Source of the DNA: Paramyrothecium sp. XJ0827 | Taxonomy: Eukaryota; Ascomycota; Sordariomycetes; Hypocreales; Stachybotryaceae | DNA length: 64,000 nt | Assembly (NCBI GenBank): GCA_020881915.1 | Contig: JAJFPB010000009.1 | Coordinates: 868,001-932,000 of the forward strand | Reading direction: 5' to 3' | Shown here: positions 12,569-23,447 of the stretch, one piece after another | How the letters are laid out: each line of letters begins with the position of its first letter | Position numbering within the stretch: position 1 is the stretch's first letter | Position numbers and translations under genes: made by a program | The notes under the pieces: generated by a model | Database searches by the model: none | Told to the model about the DNA's origin: nothing | Seen by the model: only the letters and a program-made list of their open reading frames with translations

Positions 12569-15500
12569 CGGAACGTTCCTCTGTTATAAGGGGTGGGGGG
12601 GGGAGGGCAAGGGAAGGGTGAGAGACGAGGATGGGGATTAAGGAATTGGTGGTATATTGGAAGATGGAGAAGAGGTGGAGGGGCGTGATATTTGGGCTAG
12701 GCCAATCCAGAGGAAATGGAATATGGACGTCGCTTGCTCCGTCGGACGAAGTGGTCGATCTTATTATTGCTGGCCTGCCTCGGTCCTTCTCTCGACTCCT
12801 ATTTTTTCTCTTCCGCTTTTTCTTGTCCGCGCCGCTAGTTCGGGACGGAGTCGCGTGTTTGCCAGTTCTGGTAGGTGGTGGTAAATAGCGGCGGTCCTGA
12901 TGGTGTTCCGTGTCCAGTTTTGCCCATCAAGCCCCGTGGCAGGTTTATTTCCGAAAGCTCGATTGCGGCTGATGATGGTGTTCTTTGATGCTCGCTTTTG
13001 GCCGTCTCGTTGGCGGTCCTTTTTTCCCGTAGCACTTATCGGCAGGGAGTCCGTCCTGGTCCGAGTCCCGCGGGCGAGGTCTGTTTATGTTCGTTGCGTT
13101 TTGATCTTGGCGGTAAGGCGGTTGGAGATAGGTCGTCGAAGGCGATTTTCTATCATCGCGTGTCGCTGGGCACCCTTTAAGCTCCTTTCTTGTCGTCCCC
13201 CCGGTGCGATCGCCGTCTGGGCAGTGCGTATGAGTGTGCTGCGTCGGAGTGTCCGTCTACTTACACGCATGTATGCACTCACACACACACACACACGCAA
13301 ATACACAGAGACGCTTGCAATTTGGCACAAGCTCACTCATATACGCGCCTTTTCTTTTTGGGCTCTTGTTCTTGCACGCGCGAGCTGCATACATATACAT
13401 ACATCCACGCAGCGATCGGGAGATGAGAAGGAGAAGAGATCGAAAAAAAAAGACTCTTTTTCTTTCCGGAGACCCTAGCACAGCCAAACGGTAGATCCAG
13501 CAGGCGACCTTCAAGGGGGGTTGATAGGTAGACGGATCACAGCTTGGTACATATACCTTGGTCATGGGCCATATTCAACCGCGATGCAGCAAGAAGTCCG
13601 GATCTCTCTACCAGTGTCCATCGACGTTGCACGACACGCCCCCTTGGCAAAGGCCTCAAATTCCCCCACCCATCATAGCGTCACGCCCCGAGCTTGGGGA
13701 CAATTCTCGTGCGGTTCCGCGACGAACAGCAGACCAAGCCTAGCCAAGCACGGAGGCAAAGACAGAAGCGGTTATGGCACCCTGGCGGAAACGAAAACGC
13801 AGGACCAACGACCCCAAAGACCCGCCCCCCGGGGTGCGTGGGCCGAATGCCGGGGAAGACGCAACAGACAGGCACTGGACGAGACGTGGAGGGGGGTGAA
13901 CAGGAGGGGCGGGAAGGGGGCAGCGTAGTTTAGGCAAAACATGGGTTTCCCAAACACCAGACCGGGTTGGCTGATGCATGTCACTCGATTAAGTCGCCTT
14001 GTCAATGTACCCTGAAAGACGTTTGACCAGGCTGCGTCCAGAGAAGCCCGCCCTTTCGAGTGACGCGCTGGTATGCGTCGATGTGAGATTTTGGATAGCT
14101 TCATCCAAAGAGTCCTGCCGTACTCGCTTCCCCTTCCTCAGCCCTTCCACGGGGGAAAAGCGTAGGGCCGTCAAGCTAGCTTACGGTCCCCTTTTTGACA
14201 AGAGCTCGTGGCTCCACGCAAAAACTGGAGCTTGGTATTGCGTTTTCGGCCCTCAACTCCGGAACCATCTGCTCTTCGGGCCTTGAGCTTCCGCCCCGAC
14301 TTGCCGGGCCCATCGCCCTCCCTTTTCCCCCACACACACCCTTTCCTAATCCTACCCTGGTCGCTATCCTCTGTGCGTCGCGGAGACTCGCTCTTCCCTA
14401 TTTCAACTTATTAATATCAGTGGAGCGGCGTCGTGGTCATTGTCTCTCCGCGACGCCTGATTGACTGATGGAGAGCTCTTTAGGATGAATGAGGTGCCGC
14501 GCCTCTCCAGTCAATTCCAGCAATCAAGAGGCTTCACGCCCGAGAGCAAGGCAAGGCAAAGGCGTCTCAGCTTTGGCCGTCTTAGTCCTTCCTTGCCCTA
14601 GGCACATGTTCAGCCCGAGTTGTCCAATGTCCTGTCCTCGCTCCGAATGGGTAAGCCATTTCGTACAGTCGAGCACGATTCGGAGGGGACTCCATAGTCT
14701 GCTCAATGTTACTGGCTGGCTATAGCCTAAATTTGCTCAATCCACGCATGACGGGTGCCCAGACCTGATGCCCAGAGAGTGTGGCCTGCTCTTGACGTGT
14801 TGTCGCCATGCGGTTTTCTTCTTCTCCGTCCTGGAATGCACAAGCCTCGTGGCAGGCGGGGACGCGGAGAATAACTGTAAGGCATCGCATCGCTTGCTCT
14901 GCGCAACTCTGGACCGCCTTGCACATCTCCTGTGTCCGGACAGGTCGTTGTGACGATGCGATGCACGCTGGTGGTTTCTCATCCTATTGCTCAGCTGCAG
15001 CTCTCCTCCCGCAGCCAGCGTCTAGATCTCATTAACCGCAAAACATTTGTTGGTTGATGTTCAACTCTGTCTGAGTAATCCTGTTCTCCCCTTCGCTGAG
15101 GGCCCCCCTGCGTTCATCCATCATAAACCTGAATCCATCGCTTCTTAGCCAAAGCCCCTGTTCCCTGGTACCATCCATGTAGCCTTTTCTTTTGCTCTTC
15201 CACACTGGCAAACCTGCTCATGTCAAATTGCTGACCAACATGGCCAGCGAGCACAGCATGCCAGTGACCCTTTGCAACTTCATCGAGGCAAAACGTCGAC
15301 TTTGCCACCGAATCTCGACTCTCGCGGTCCGTCCAGCCCTGCGCTACGTTCCCTTGAAACGCGAGATCTCCCTTTTTCTTTCCTTCTTCTTCGACTTTCC
15401 CTACGATCCGTGAATCCCGTCGATCCCGCCAGAAATAACAAAGCTGCTGCAACGGCACGAAGACACTTTCATGCCGCACGTCCCACTCTTCTGCCTCTCT

Positions 15501-17131
15501 ACCACTCTCTTCCCCTCCCTTTGTCTCGGATCCAACCTTCCACCCCACTTCCTGTAGCTCCCCAGACGAGAATTTCCCCATCTGGACGGCCAATGGACCC
15601 GAGACCGATACGACCAGCACCCCCGGGAGCGTGTCCCGGCCGAGCCGTAACCGACAAGCCAATGTGACTGGACCGTCTCGTTCACGATGCCTGCTCTGTC
15701 AGCCCAAGGTCGGCAAAACTACGGCGGCGCGACGCATCCTTGGGCTGATGCTTCCCGTCCAGCCCTGTCCAATGTCGGGTTCCTGGCAAGTCTGGAACCT
15801 GGACCCTAGGTGCTTGATCCATTCCCTCGGCTTATTTGCGGCCGTCGCAGAATTCAAAAAAGTCTTATCTCGTGGAAGCCTTGAGCCTTGATGTGGAGAC
15901 ACAGTACGCTTTCGGTTTCGGTTTGCAGTTGCTACTTTACTCCTCCTTCCGCTGTGCCGCTCCCGCCGTGTTAACCGTTGCAGCCGTGATAATGCAAGGA
16001 TACCTTGGGAGCGATACCCCCGGTGCCACACCGGTAAGAGGGCCACGACCAAGCCATGACAAAGTGCAAAGTGGAAATGAGAGAATGCAACATCCTGACA
16101 CCGCGGCACATCACGTTACGTGGCAGGTGACCAGCCGACCCCGGCCTGTACGGACCTGCCTCTTCCCCGCTAAGGATCAGCAAATGTGCCAATGCGGAAA
16201 TCAACAACGGGGATGTGCCTTGCTGGTTGTTTCTTGCTACGGTACCTCTTCCTGCGGCTGCGGGGGAGGAATGGAAAAAGCCAAGAAGTCAATAGTCATA
16301 ATTCGAGCTGCTATGGACCTCACCCGCATTCAACCAAATCTGGTCGACCATTTCTGACGTGCACAGAACAAACTTGAACTACGCCTTCGGACAATTCAAA
16401 GCCTGTACTATCACGGCCCTTGCCATTAATCCTCCCATAATAGTATCCTTGTCGGAATGGCGCTGTGAGGCGCTTGAGGACATGCTCCGAGAAGCCCATC
16501 TCGGCTGTAGAGGCTCCGTGATGCCCAAACTTATGACCTTCAGAGCCCCGGGCAGTGTCCGCAGGACCTAGGGCAACTCATCGCAGTTGACTTCATGTTC
16601 TCGTGAGCGTCTTTTTCGACAGGCGCTGGCTAAGACTCACGCCACGGTATGAGCCAGTCGAAGGGCAAACGAGCACGTGGACTTGTGCCAAATCCGGCTC
16701 CCAATATTGACGGAAGATGAGTGTGTTTCTGTACGGAACGATTTCAGCCACTACGATGCGACGAAGCATGTCACGATAGATTAACAGCCACATGCCAAGC
16801 CAGTTGCGCGTGGTCATTCGTACGGAAGCGGTGTAGCAACTTCACGACACCATAGACGGAAGGGAGATCTCAATATCGAGATCGGTGATCTGCTCTTTGT
16901 GCGGATATCATGTTTGATCTAAATGAAATCTGAGAGAAAATCCTCCCTAAAAGGTTACATGCCATATGCGCCTCAATCTCCTTTCCTCTCAATCCTAATT
17001 GAAACAGGACAGTAATGCAAAATTCGTAGAAGACATGATCCCATCCAGAAGTACAGCAGCTTGGTAAAAGGTCTCATTTAGCCCCCCCGGCATCTGTAGA
17101 TCCAACCTCGTACAGCCTGCGCCGGCTGCCC
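12569..17131. other. 4.5 kb gene-poor interval
   Basis: Lies upstream of the DUF1479 gene and downstream of the choline oxidase gene. It is pyrimidine-rich in places and contains a CA microsatellite. Open frames of 130-190 codons exist on both strands but are arginine- or proline-rich, overlap each other and show no domain. It may hold long 5' untranslated sequence; I see no supportable gene. Confidence 0.5.
13277..13302. repeat. CA dinucleotide microsatellite
   Basis: An almost perfect run of CA repeats, followed by further CA- and CATA-rich sequence to ~13410. It is a simple repeat in non-coding DNA. Confidence 0.85.
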
Positions 17132-18769
17132 TTACAGCCTGGAGCGGTTGTTGTCAGGCTTCCAGCCATCCTCCTCAGCAATCAGCTCGGCGGCACGCTC
17201 GCCGATGGCCAACACTGTCAACATGGGGTTGATGGAGGTCATCTCGGGGAAGACGCCGGCATCGGCGATGCGCAGCTTGGAAATGCCGCGGACCTTGAGC
17301 TTGGGGTCGACAACGGCTAATTCATCGCGCGTGACATCACCCATCTTGGTGGTGCCTGCAGGGTGGTAGACGGTGTGTGCGACGCGGCGAGCGTACTCGC
17401 TGATCTCCTCGTCCGTCTGGCACTTGGGGCCGGGAGCGACCTCCTGCTTCAGCCACTCCTTGAAGGGGCTCTGCTCGGCGATGCGGCGGGCGGCCTTGAT
17501 ACCGGCGACGAGGGTGGCAGCGTCGTAGCCCTCGGGGTCAGTGAAGTAGCGGAAGTCAAGGGCGGGCTTGACGGTAGGGTCGGCGGAGGTGAGGTAGATG
17601 CGGCCGCGCGAGCGGGGACGAGGGATGTTGGGCGTCATGCAGAAGGCGTAGCCGTCCTTGATCAGTGGGTAGCCAAGACGGGAGGTGTTGAGGGTGAAGG
17701 GAATCTGGTAGCAGTGCATCATGATGTCAGCCGCGTCGCCGTCGTTTCCGGCGGCGTTGGTGGGCTCGCGGCGCAGGAAGATGCCCGCGTCCGAGTCCAT
17801 GGTGGTCTGGTTAGCGGGGACCTGGCGGTTGAGCTCCCACATGATGATGGTCTCAGGGTGGTCGACCAGGTTCTCACCAACACCGCGGATGTCCTTGACG
17901 ACAGGGATGCCGAGCTCCTCGAGCTGCGAACGGGGGCCGAGGCCGGAGTGCAGCATCAGGCGGGGCGTGTCGACGGCGCCGGCGGAGAGGATGATCTCCT
18001 TGCGGGGCCGCAGGGTCAGCTTCTGGCCAGACTTTAGGGTGACGTTGATGCCGGTAGCAACATCCTTCTCCACCAGCAGCTTGGAGACGTGCGCCTCGGT
18101 CAGGATGGTCAGGTTGGGGCGGCGCTCGTCGCCGCGCAGGATGGGGTGGATATAAGCGACGGAAGCGCTGCTTCGGCGGCCCGTGTCCGGGTTGTAGGAC
18201 ACGGAGAAGAAGCCGGTGCCGCCCGTCAGCTGGCCCTTAGACGAGATCTCATGGTTGAAGTCGGTCAGGACGGGGATGTCAAAGGCATCTGAGCAGGCCT
18301 TGACCCAGTCCTTGCACAGCTGGTTGCGGTGGCGTGGGTGGACGGGCTGGAAGCTGTTTCGGAGGTTGTCGACGAGGCGAACGAGGGTGTCAAAGTCCCA
18401 GCCCTCGCAGCCCTGGGCCACCCAGCGATCCAGGTCATGCTTGAAGGGGCGGAAGCTGATGAGGGTGTTGTGGGAGGAGCAACCGCCGAGGACCTTTGCG
18501 CGCGAGTGGCGGATGTGCGAGTTGCCATTGGGCTGCTCCGTGGTGCCGTAGTCGTAGTCGAGGTCGCCGCCGAGAAGCGAGAGCCACTGGCGGAGGTCGA
18601 GGACCTGGTTGAGGTCGAAATCGGAGGGACCAGCCTCGATCAGGAGCACCTTGCGCTCAGGCAGGTAGGTAGAGAGGCGGGATGCGATAACGCAGCCGGC
18701 GGTGCCACCTCCGACAATGATGTAGTCGAAGGCGTTGCTGGCCGCCGAGGGAAGAGCCTGGGTCGTCAT
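17132..18769 (-). CDS. Choline oxidase-like GMC flavoenzyme
   Basis: A single exon of 545 codons from ATG 18769, the usual length for choline oxidases. Residues 14-30 form the FAD-binding GGGTAG Rossmann loop. RHSRAKVLGGCSSHN (~87-101) and GAVDTPRLMLHSGLG are the two GMC signatures. By comparison with the Arthrobacter enzyme as I know it, His100 matches the flavin-linked histidine, the Glu in DHPET and the His in IMMHC match active-site residues, and His469 (VYHPAG) plus Asn514 (INP) form the catalytic pair. The residue two after the flavin histidine is Thr102 rather than Ser. The predicted reaction is choline to betaine aldehyde, possibly on to glycine betaine, in the cytosol or peroxisome. 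The divergent neighbour is a betaine aldehyde dehydrogenase, which supports the choline assignment over other GMC substrates. Confidence 0.9.
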   Translation of the reverse strand: MTTQALPSAASNAFDYIIVGGGTAGCVIASRLSTYLPERKVLLIEAGPSDFDLNQVLDLRQWLSLLGGDLDYDYGTTEQPNGNSHIRHSRAKVLGGCSSHNTLISFRPFKHDLDRWVAQGCEGWDFDTLVRLVDNLRNSFQPVHPRHRNQLCKDWVKACSDAFDIPVLTDFNHEISSKGQLTGGTGFFSVSYNPDTGRRSSASVAYIHPILRGDERRPNLTILTEAHVSKLLVEKDVATGINVTLKSGQKLTLRPRKEIILSAGAVDTPRLMLHSGLGPRSQLEELGIPVVKDIRGVGENLVDHPETIIMWELNRQVPANQTTMDSDAGIFLRREPTNAAGNDGDAADIMMHCYQIPFTLNTSRLGYPLIKDGYAFCMTPNIPRPRSRGRIYLTSADPTVKPALDFRYFTDPEGYDAATLVAGIKAARRIAEQSPFKEWLKQEVAPGPKCQTDEEISEYARRVAHTVYHPAGTTKMGDVTRDELAVVDPKLKVRGISKLRIADAGVFPEMTSINPMLTVLAIGERAAELIAEEDGWKPDNNRSRL

Positions 18770-20755
18770 TTTGTAATATATGGACGGCTAAGCTATAGCT
18801 TGAGAAGCAGAGGGTATTTACTCTTGACCGGTCGCGGCGCTGCCAACTTGACGGTCGTTCAATTCAAAGATTCCTGAACAGCGTCTCGTGTATCACAGCT
18901 GCACTCGGCAAGTATCCAATCGAGGCACAACAACGCAACGGCGTATAGAACCCTCGTCGGCAGGATCTGGCCCTTGTGTCGCTCACTGCAGAGAAGGAGG
19001 TGGAGGGTGGGGGAGGGGCAGACAGACGCCCAAGATGATAAGAGCTTGTGGTTGAGAAGGCCGGAGTCCGGTTGGGTCAGCTGCGGCTCATGCAAGAAGG
19101 GTGCTTTTCACGGAGGAAGAAGATTTGGGTAACCACGAAAGAGAGGCGAGCGAAAAGAAGAAGAGAAGAAAAAGGACAGGCGTGCAGATTTGAGTTTCCA
19201 CCACGACGGCCCTCGATACACGCGACAGCGAGCTATCCGCGCCATGGTCCGATTCCCATACCAATCCCAGATTGTACGAGGTGGAGATCTGATTAGAAGA
19301 AAAATTCACCATGCATCGCACCGTACGAACAACTTCCTTGGAACCGGCCGCAAGCTTCGACCCTTGGCTTGGCTCCGAAAGCTTCCAAGGCCGGTCAGCC
19401 GGCTTCACCGACATGGTGGTTTGAGGGCGAATAGCTCCTAGCCGCAACGCCAGGACGACGAGCCCGCACTGGGTCGAGGCCCTGAAGGGGCAATTAGTGG
19501 GCTGGCTCCAGCGCTGAAACTGCCCCTACAAATGACGATGTGGTTCATGCCGAGGAGGGGACGACGGCGGGCGGCGATCTCGACGGCCCTTGTCTGGAGA
19601 CGGTCGACGGGTCGCGCTAGCAGCCATGCTACAGGCCTTAGTGCGCGGCCAGAAGCAGGGACGAAGGGCGCAGAAGATAAACAGAAACCAGGAAGTTAAC
19701 GATGTTTTGTTCCTGGCAAGGCCGCTGTGTCAGGGGCAGCTGATAACGAAGTGCGAGCTGGAAGGTTTGCTGTACGCCGTGTCGAAGCATGGGAATCTGT
19801 AGGTTGTCCCTTGTTTTCAGTGTCACACACACGAGTCTCGACGCAACAAGCAGATGTAAAAACTATCGAAGTCAATTCAGCATGAGTCTCACGGAGGGTC
19901 AAACATGCCACTGTGCATAACGGGTGGTGGTTTGGATTGACGCACTGGGATCCCTCGAACCCGCTGCATAACCTACCAATCCCCATCAAGGGTCCAGGAC
20001 CTCGCGCGGTAGTTTTCTCTTTTCACGCGCTCTCATTCGAGCTCACAGAACCCAGCCGAGAGGTTTAGTTCGATTCGATGCCTCGCGCTGCGCTGCGCGT
20101 TTGCCTTGCGCCGCCTCTAACGCATGGCTCTGACTCGGGACTAAGCCCAACCGGTGGGTTTCCTCGGCTCCTCACAGTGTCCGTTGCAGAATCGCTGCAA
20201 ATTTTTCCCTGCCCGTCGACGGGACAATGACGTTATGCTTCGGTCCAAGTCCGTGGGCACCGTCTCCATCCCGACGATTTCACCAGCAAACCAGTTTCGA
20301 CCGCTGTGCCGTTAGGCAAAAGGCTGTTTGCGGTTGCTCCGGCGTTTATCCCGAGACCGGTCGTTCTGGTGGGTTCATGCAGGAGCCGAGGGTACCACGT
20401 CAAGAAATTCCTGGTCTTGGGGGGCAGAAAGCGATGCTCCGGTGAGGAGTCCCCACGTGAGCATACGAGCCGAAACCTTCAGTGAGAGCTTCATGACAAT
20501 CCCTGTCCAGTCTTTAGCTCTGGGAGATAAACCACCTCTCTCTGGGACTGCGATAATCGTGTGCGGCGATAACGAGCTAAAAAAAAATCCCCATTGATAC
20601 CCCATATCTGAAGCTTGTGACCGTAACTCGACTCGGACGAATCAGGCCACCAACGTCATTGACCACGATAAAGCATCAACGACCATATACGAGAAACCCG
20701 TCATTAATTTCACCCCGTTGCATTATCCCTCTCGTGCTTCACCCAACAGTCGACC
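18770..20755. other. Divergent intergenic region of the choline oxidase/BADH pair
   Basis: This 1986-base interval separates two genes of the same pathway that are read in opposite directions, so it probably carries both promoters. No coding frame is convincing and no specific operator was identified. Confidence 0.6.
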
Positions 20756-22285
20756 ATGACCTTCTCAAAGGACATTCACACGTTCCACTCTGGCTCTCCG
20801 CAGCCGGGCACCTCTTCAAAATCCTCCACCTTCAGCTCCTTCGACCCCTCCACCGGTCAACCACTCGCCACTATCTACACCACCACCAAGAGCCAGCTCG
20901 ATGATGCCGTCGCCTCTGCTCAATCAGCCTTCCCCGTGTGGTCGCAGACCCCTGCTCCCAAGCGAGCTGCCATTCTGCTAAAGGCTGCTGCAATTCTTCG
21001 CGAGCGCAACGATGATCTCGCCGTGACAGAGACGCTCGATACCGGCAAGGCCTGGTCTGAGACGTCGACAGTGGATGTGGCGACCGGTGTTGATGTCCTC
21101 GAGTACTACGCCCACTTCATTGCCAGTGGCCTCCCCGGCCAAAACACTCGTCTCCGCCCGGATGCCTTTGTCTTGACGAACCGGGAACCTCTGGGCGTGT
21201 GCGCCGGCATTGGCGCGTGGAATTATCCCATCCAGATTGCCCTGTGGAAGTCGGCGCCGTGTCTGGCCGCCGGGAACTGCATGGTCTACAAGCCTAGCGA
21301 GGTGACGCCGCTGCACGCCAACACCCTTGCTGAAATCTACATCGAGGCTGGTGTCCCCCCCGGTGTATTCAATGTGGTGTACGGTGACGGCCCTGCCGTG
21401 GGTGCTCCCTTGGTCGCACACGAAGGTATCGCCAAGGTCAGCTTCACCGGTCAAGTCAGCACCGGCAGCAAGGTTGCCAGCGAGGCCGCCAAGGGGATGA
21501 AGGGTATCACAATGGAGCTGGGTGGCAAGAGCCCGCTCCTCATTTTGCCAGACGCCGACGTCAACGAAGCTGCCGACGTCGCCATGGTGGCCAACTTCTT
21601 CTCCACGGGCCAGGTCTGCACCAACGGCACCCGCGTCTTTGTCCCCGACACGCTTTTGAGCCGTGTTGAGGAGGCCTTGGTAAAACGCTGCCGAGAAGGC
21701 ATCCGTATGGGCCTGCCGAGGGACGAGAAAACGAACTTTGGACCCATGGTCAGCGCCGCCCAGCGCGACAAGGTCAAGATGTACATTCGCCATGGCCGAG
21801 AGGTCGACCGTGCCAAGGTCCTGTACGATGGTTCTCTCGAGGCGCAGAAGACGAGGCCGACCGAGGGCGGCTTCTGGGTTCAGCCCGTCATCTTCAGCGA
21901 CTGCACCGACGACATGCGCGTAGTCCGCGAAGAGATCTTCGGCCCCGTCATGTGCATCCTCCCCTACGCTACCAAGGGCAAGTCTCAGGAGCAATGGCTG
22001 CCGGAGCTCGTCCGACGCGCGAACGACACCGCCATGGGCCTGGCAGCCGGCGTCGTGGCGACCGATGTGGGCCTTGCGCACGACGTGGTGCGACAGATTG
22101 ATGCCGGCATCACCTGGATCAACACATGGGGCGAGTCGCCCGCCGAGATGCCTGTTGGAGGATGGAAAATGAGTGGCGTCGGCCTGGAAAACGGCTTTGA
22201 AGGGATCCAGGCGTACACTCGGACGAAGAGCACGCTGGTGCAACTGGGCAAGGGTGCGTGTGCGGGTGTTTTTGCAAAGCTGTAG
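20756..22285 (+). CDS. Betaine aldehyde dehydrogenase (ALDH superfamily)
   Basis: A single exon of 509 codons from ATG 20756. It oxidises betaine aldehyde to glycine betaine with NAD(P)+. The cofactor loop FTGQVSTG, the general base Glu254 in MELGGKSP and the nucleophile Cys288 in FFSTGQVC are all present, as is the FGPV motif. GAWNYP and KPSEVTP are typical of the BADH/ALDH9 clade. There is no targeting peptide, so a cytosolic location is likely. The paired choline oxidase upstream on the other strand gives the preceding step. Fungal choline-degrading pairs of this arrangement are known in Aspergillus and Fusarium. Other amino-aldehyde substrates cannot be excluded from sequence. Confidence 0.92.
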   Translation: MTFSKDIHTFHSGSPQPGTSSKSSTFSSFDPSTGQPLATIYTTTKSQLDDAVASAQSAFPVWSQTPAPKRAAILLKAAAILRERNDDLAVTETLDTGKAWSETSTVDVATGVDVLEYYAHFIASGLPGQNTRLRPDAFVLTNREPLGVCAGIGAWNYPIQIALWKSAPCLAAGNCMVYKPSEVTPLHANTLAEIYIEAGVPPGVFNVVYGDGPAVGAPLVAHEGIAKVSFTGQVSTGSKVASEAAKGMKGITMELGGKSPLLILPDADVNEAADVAMVANFFSTGQVCTNGTRVFVPDTLLSRVEEALVKRCREGIRMGLPRDEKTNFGPMVSAAQRDKVKMYIRHGREVDRAKVLYDGSLEAQKTRPTEGGFWVQPVIFSDCTDDMRVVREEIFGPVMCILPYATKGKSQEQWLPELVRRANDTAMGLAAGVVATDVGLAHDVVRQIDAGITWINTWGESPAEMPVGGWKMSGVGLENGFEGIQAYTRTKSTLVQLGKGACAGVFAKL

Positions 22286-22622
22286 GATGTTCGGGCAGGG
22301 ATAAAAGCGAATGATGGACTGTATATATCACGAGTAGCCGTATTGAAATAGCCAATGTCACTTATTGCGAATCACGGCAGGGACGATGTCATTGCCATGA
22401 ATTAGTCGGGGCCACTTCTCCATGGAGGAGCAACGAGGTTCAGTTTCTCCCAGAACTTGTGACGATGCTGTTACTGACATCAGATAGCAGTGCCATCAAT
22501 GGTATCCAAATGAATTCTATCGCGTATACATCGTCGTATCATCATGTACACATCCCGAGCCGCACACAAAATGTCTCTATCGTGGCACTACAGTTCCCGG
22601 CAATCCCACTCCTTCATGACTT
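22286..22622. other. Short convergent intergenic region
   Basis: The 3' flanks of the BADH gene and of the NLP gene. It contains ATATATCA-like AT-rich sequence suitable for 3' end formation, and nothing else was recognised. Confidence 0.5.
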
Positions 22623-23447
22623 TTATGGAAACCCCGGCGATCCTTCATCGCGACCAGAGTCGAACGTCAGGCCTGCCGGGCGAGCCCTGTCGATATTGCC
22701 TTGGAATTGGCCGTCCTTGATTGCAATCGTGGCCTTGCCGAAGTCGTGGGCAAAGAGCTTGTCTCGCACAGTACCGGGAAAGCCGTTGTAGCTGACGAGC
22801 GCGCCACGGAACCACTGCCCTGTGTGGTTCTCGATGCTGTCGTCGGAGGCATCTGCGAAGCGGAAGCAGTGTGTTGACACCCCGTCCTTGTGGTAGACTA
22901 CCTTGGGATGGTCGCCGTCCCAGCGCACCTGCGACGCCGGCCTGATCTCGTACTCCCCATGCTGACTGACACCAACGTGCTGGACGACGCCATTCAGGAC
23001 CCATACAGCAATGTGCTCCCAGTCATGCGTGTGGCCTGGGTCGGGCAGGTATGGGATCGATACGTCTTTCTCGAAATAGTAGTCGTACAGGTAGATGCAC
23101 CAGCCGTTGTTACAGCGCTGTCGCGAATAAACATTATTGTTCGCCAGATCCGAGGCGTCGCGGCAATCGGTTGCGAGACCGGTCCAGCTGTGCGGGAGGC
23201 CCTGGACGATATTGCCGCTGGCGTCGACAGCCGGGACGTTGTAGCATCCGTCCTTGTCGAAGTCGAGCGATGGCTGCCATCGGAGGTCGGCGGCCGTGGC
23301 ACGCTGCGGGAGAGCCTGAGGCGGGTCAACAGCCATGATGTTGAATGGGAAGTCCTCAGGAGCTGCAGGCGCCGAAGCGACAACCGGAGCGGCCCGTACA
23401 GCGCCGGCGATGAAGCCGACGACGAGGAGGAGGAGCGACTTCGCCAT
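22623..23447 (-). CDS. Secreted necrosis- and ethylene-inducing-like protein (NLP, NPP1 family)
   Basis: A single exon of 274 codons from ATG 23447. Residues 1-19 (MAKSLLLLVVGFIAGAVRA) form a signal peptide. The NPP1 domain follows from about residue 55. The family heptapeptide, usually written GHRHDWE, reads GHTHDWE here, so its third position differs; the acidic and histidine ligands of the motif are kept. Five cysteines lie after the signal peptide, with the pair around RCNNGWC resembling type 2 NLPs. NLPs act in the plant apoplast, binding plasma-membrane sphingolipids of dicots; many members are non-cytolytic. Activity cannot be judged from the sequence. The gene is intact with no frameshift or early stop. 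Confidence 0.92.
   Translation of the reverse strand: MAKSLLLLVVGFIAGAVRAAPVVASAPAAPEDFPFNIMAVDPPQALPQRATAADLRWQPSLDFDKDGCYNVPAVDASGNIVQGLPHSWTGLATDCRDASDLANNNVYSRQRCNNGWCIYLYDYYFEKDVSIPYLPDPGHTHDWEHIAVWVLNGVVQHVGVSQHGEYEIRPASQVRWDGDHPKVVYHKDGVSTHCFRFADASDDSIENHTGQWFRGALVSYNGFPGTVRDKLFAHDFGKATIAIKDGQFQGNIDRARPAGLTFDSGRDEGSPGFP

Noticed and set aside
13277..13302. CRISPR-like or telomeric repeat
   Set aside because: It is a plain CA microsatellite; no spaced repeats occur and the organism is eukaryotic.
12900..13478. 192-codon plus-strand frame
   Set aside because: Arg/Ser/Val-rich with a translated CA microsatellite, no domain and no splice context.
15114..15662. 182-codon minus-strand frame
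   Set aside because: Lies in a pyrimidine-rich non-coding stretch, overlaps frames on the other strand and matches no family.
15836..16357. 173-codon plus-strand frame
   Set aside because: Irregular composition and no domain or signal; likely chance.
17363..18037. 224-codon frame opposite choline oxidase
   Set aside because: Antisense shadow of a G+C-rich coding exon with clear GMC motifs on the other strand.
20060..20090. TTCGATTCGA sequence resembling a tRNA B box
   Set aside because: No matching A box, acceptor stem or cloverleaf could be drawn.
20978..22243. 421-codon frame on the minus strand opposite BADH
   Set aside because: Long because of codon bias in the real gene. The translation has no recognisable domain, whereas the plus strand has every ALDH catalytic motif.
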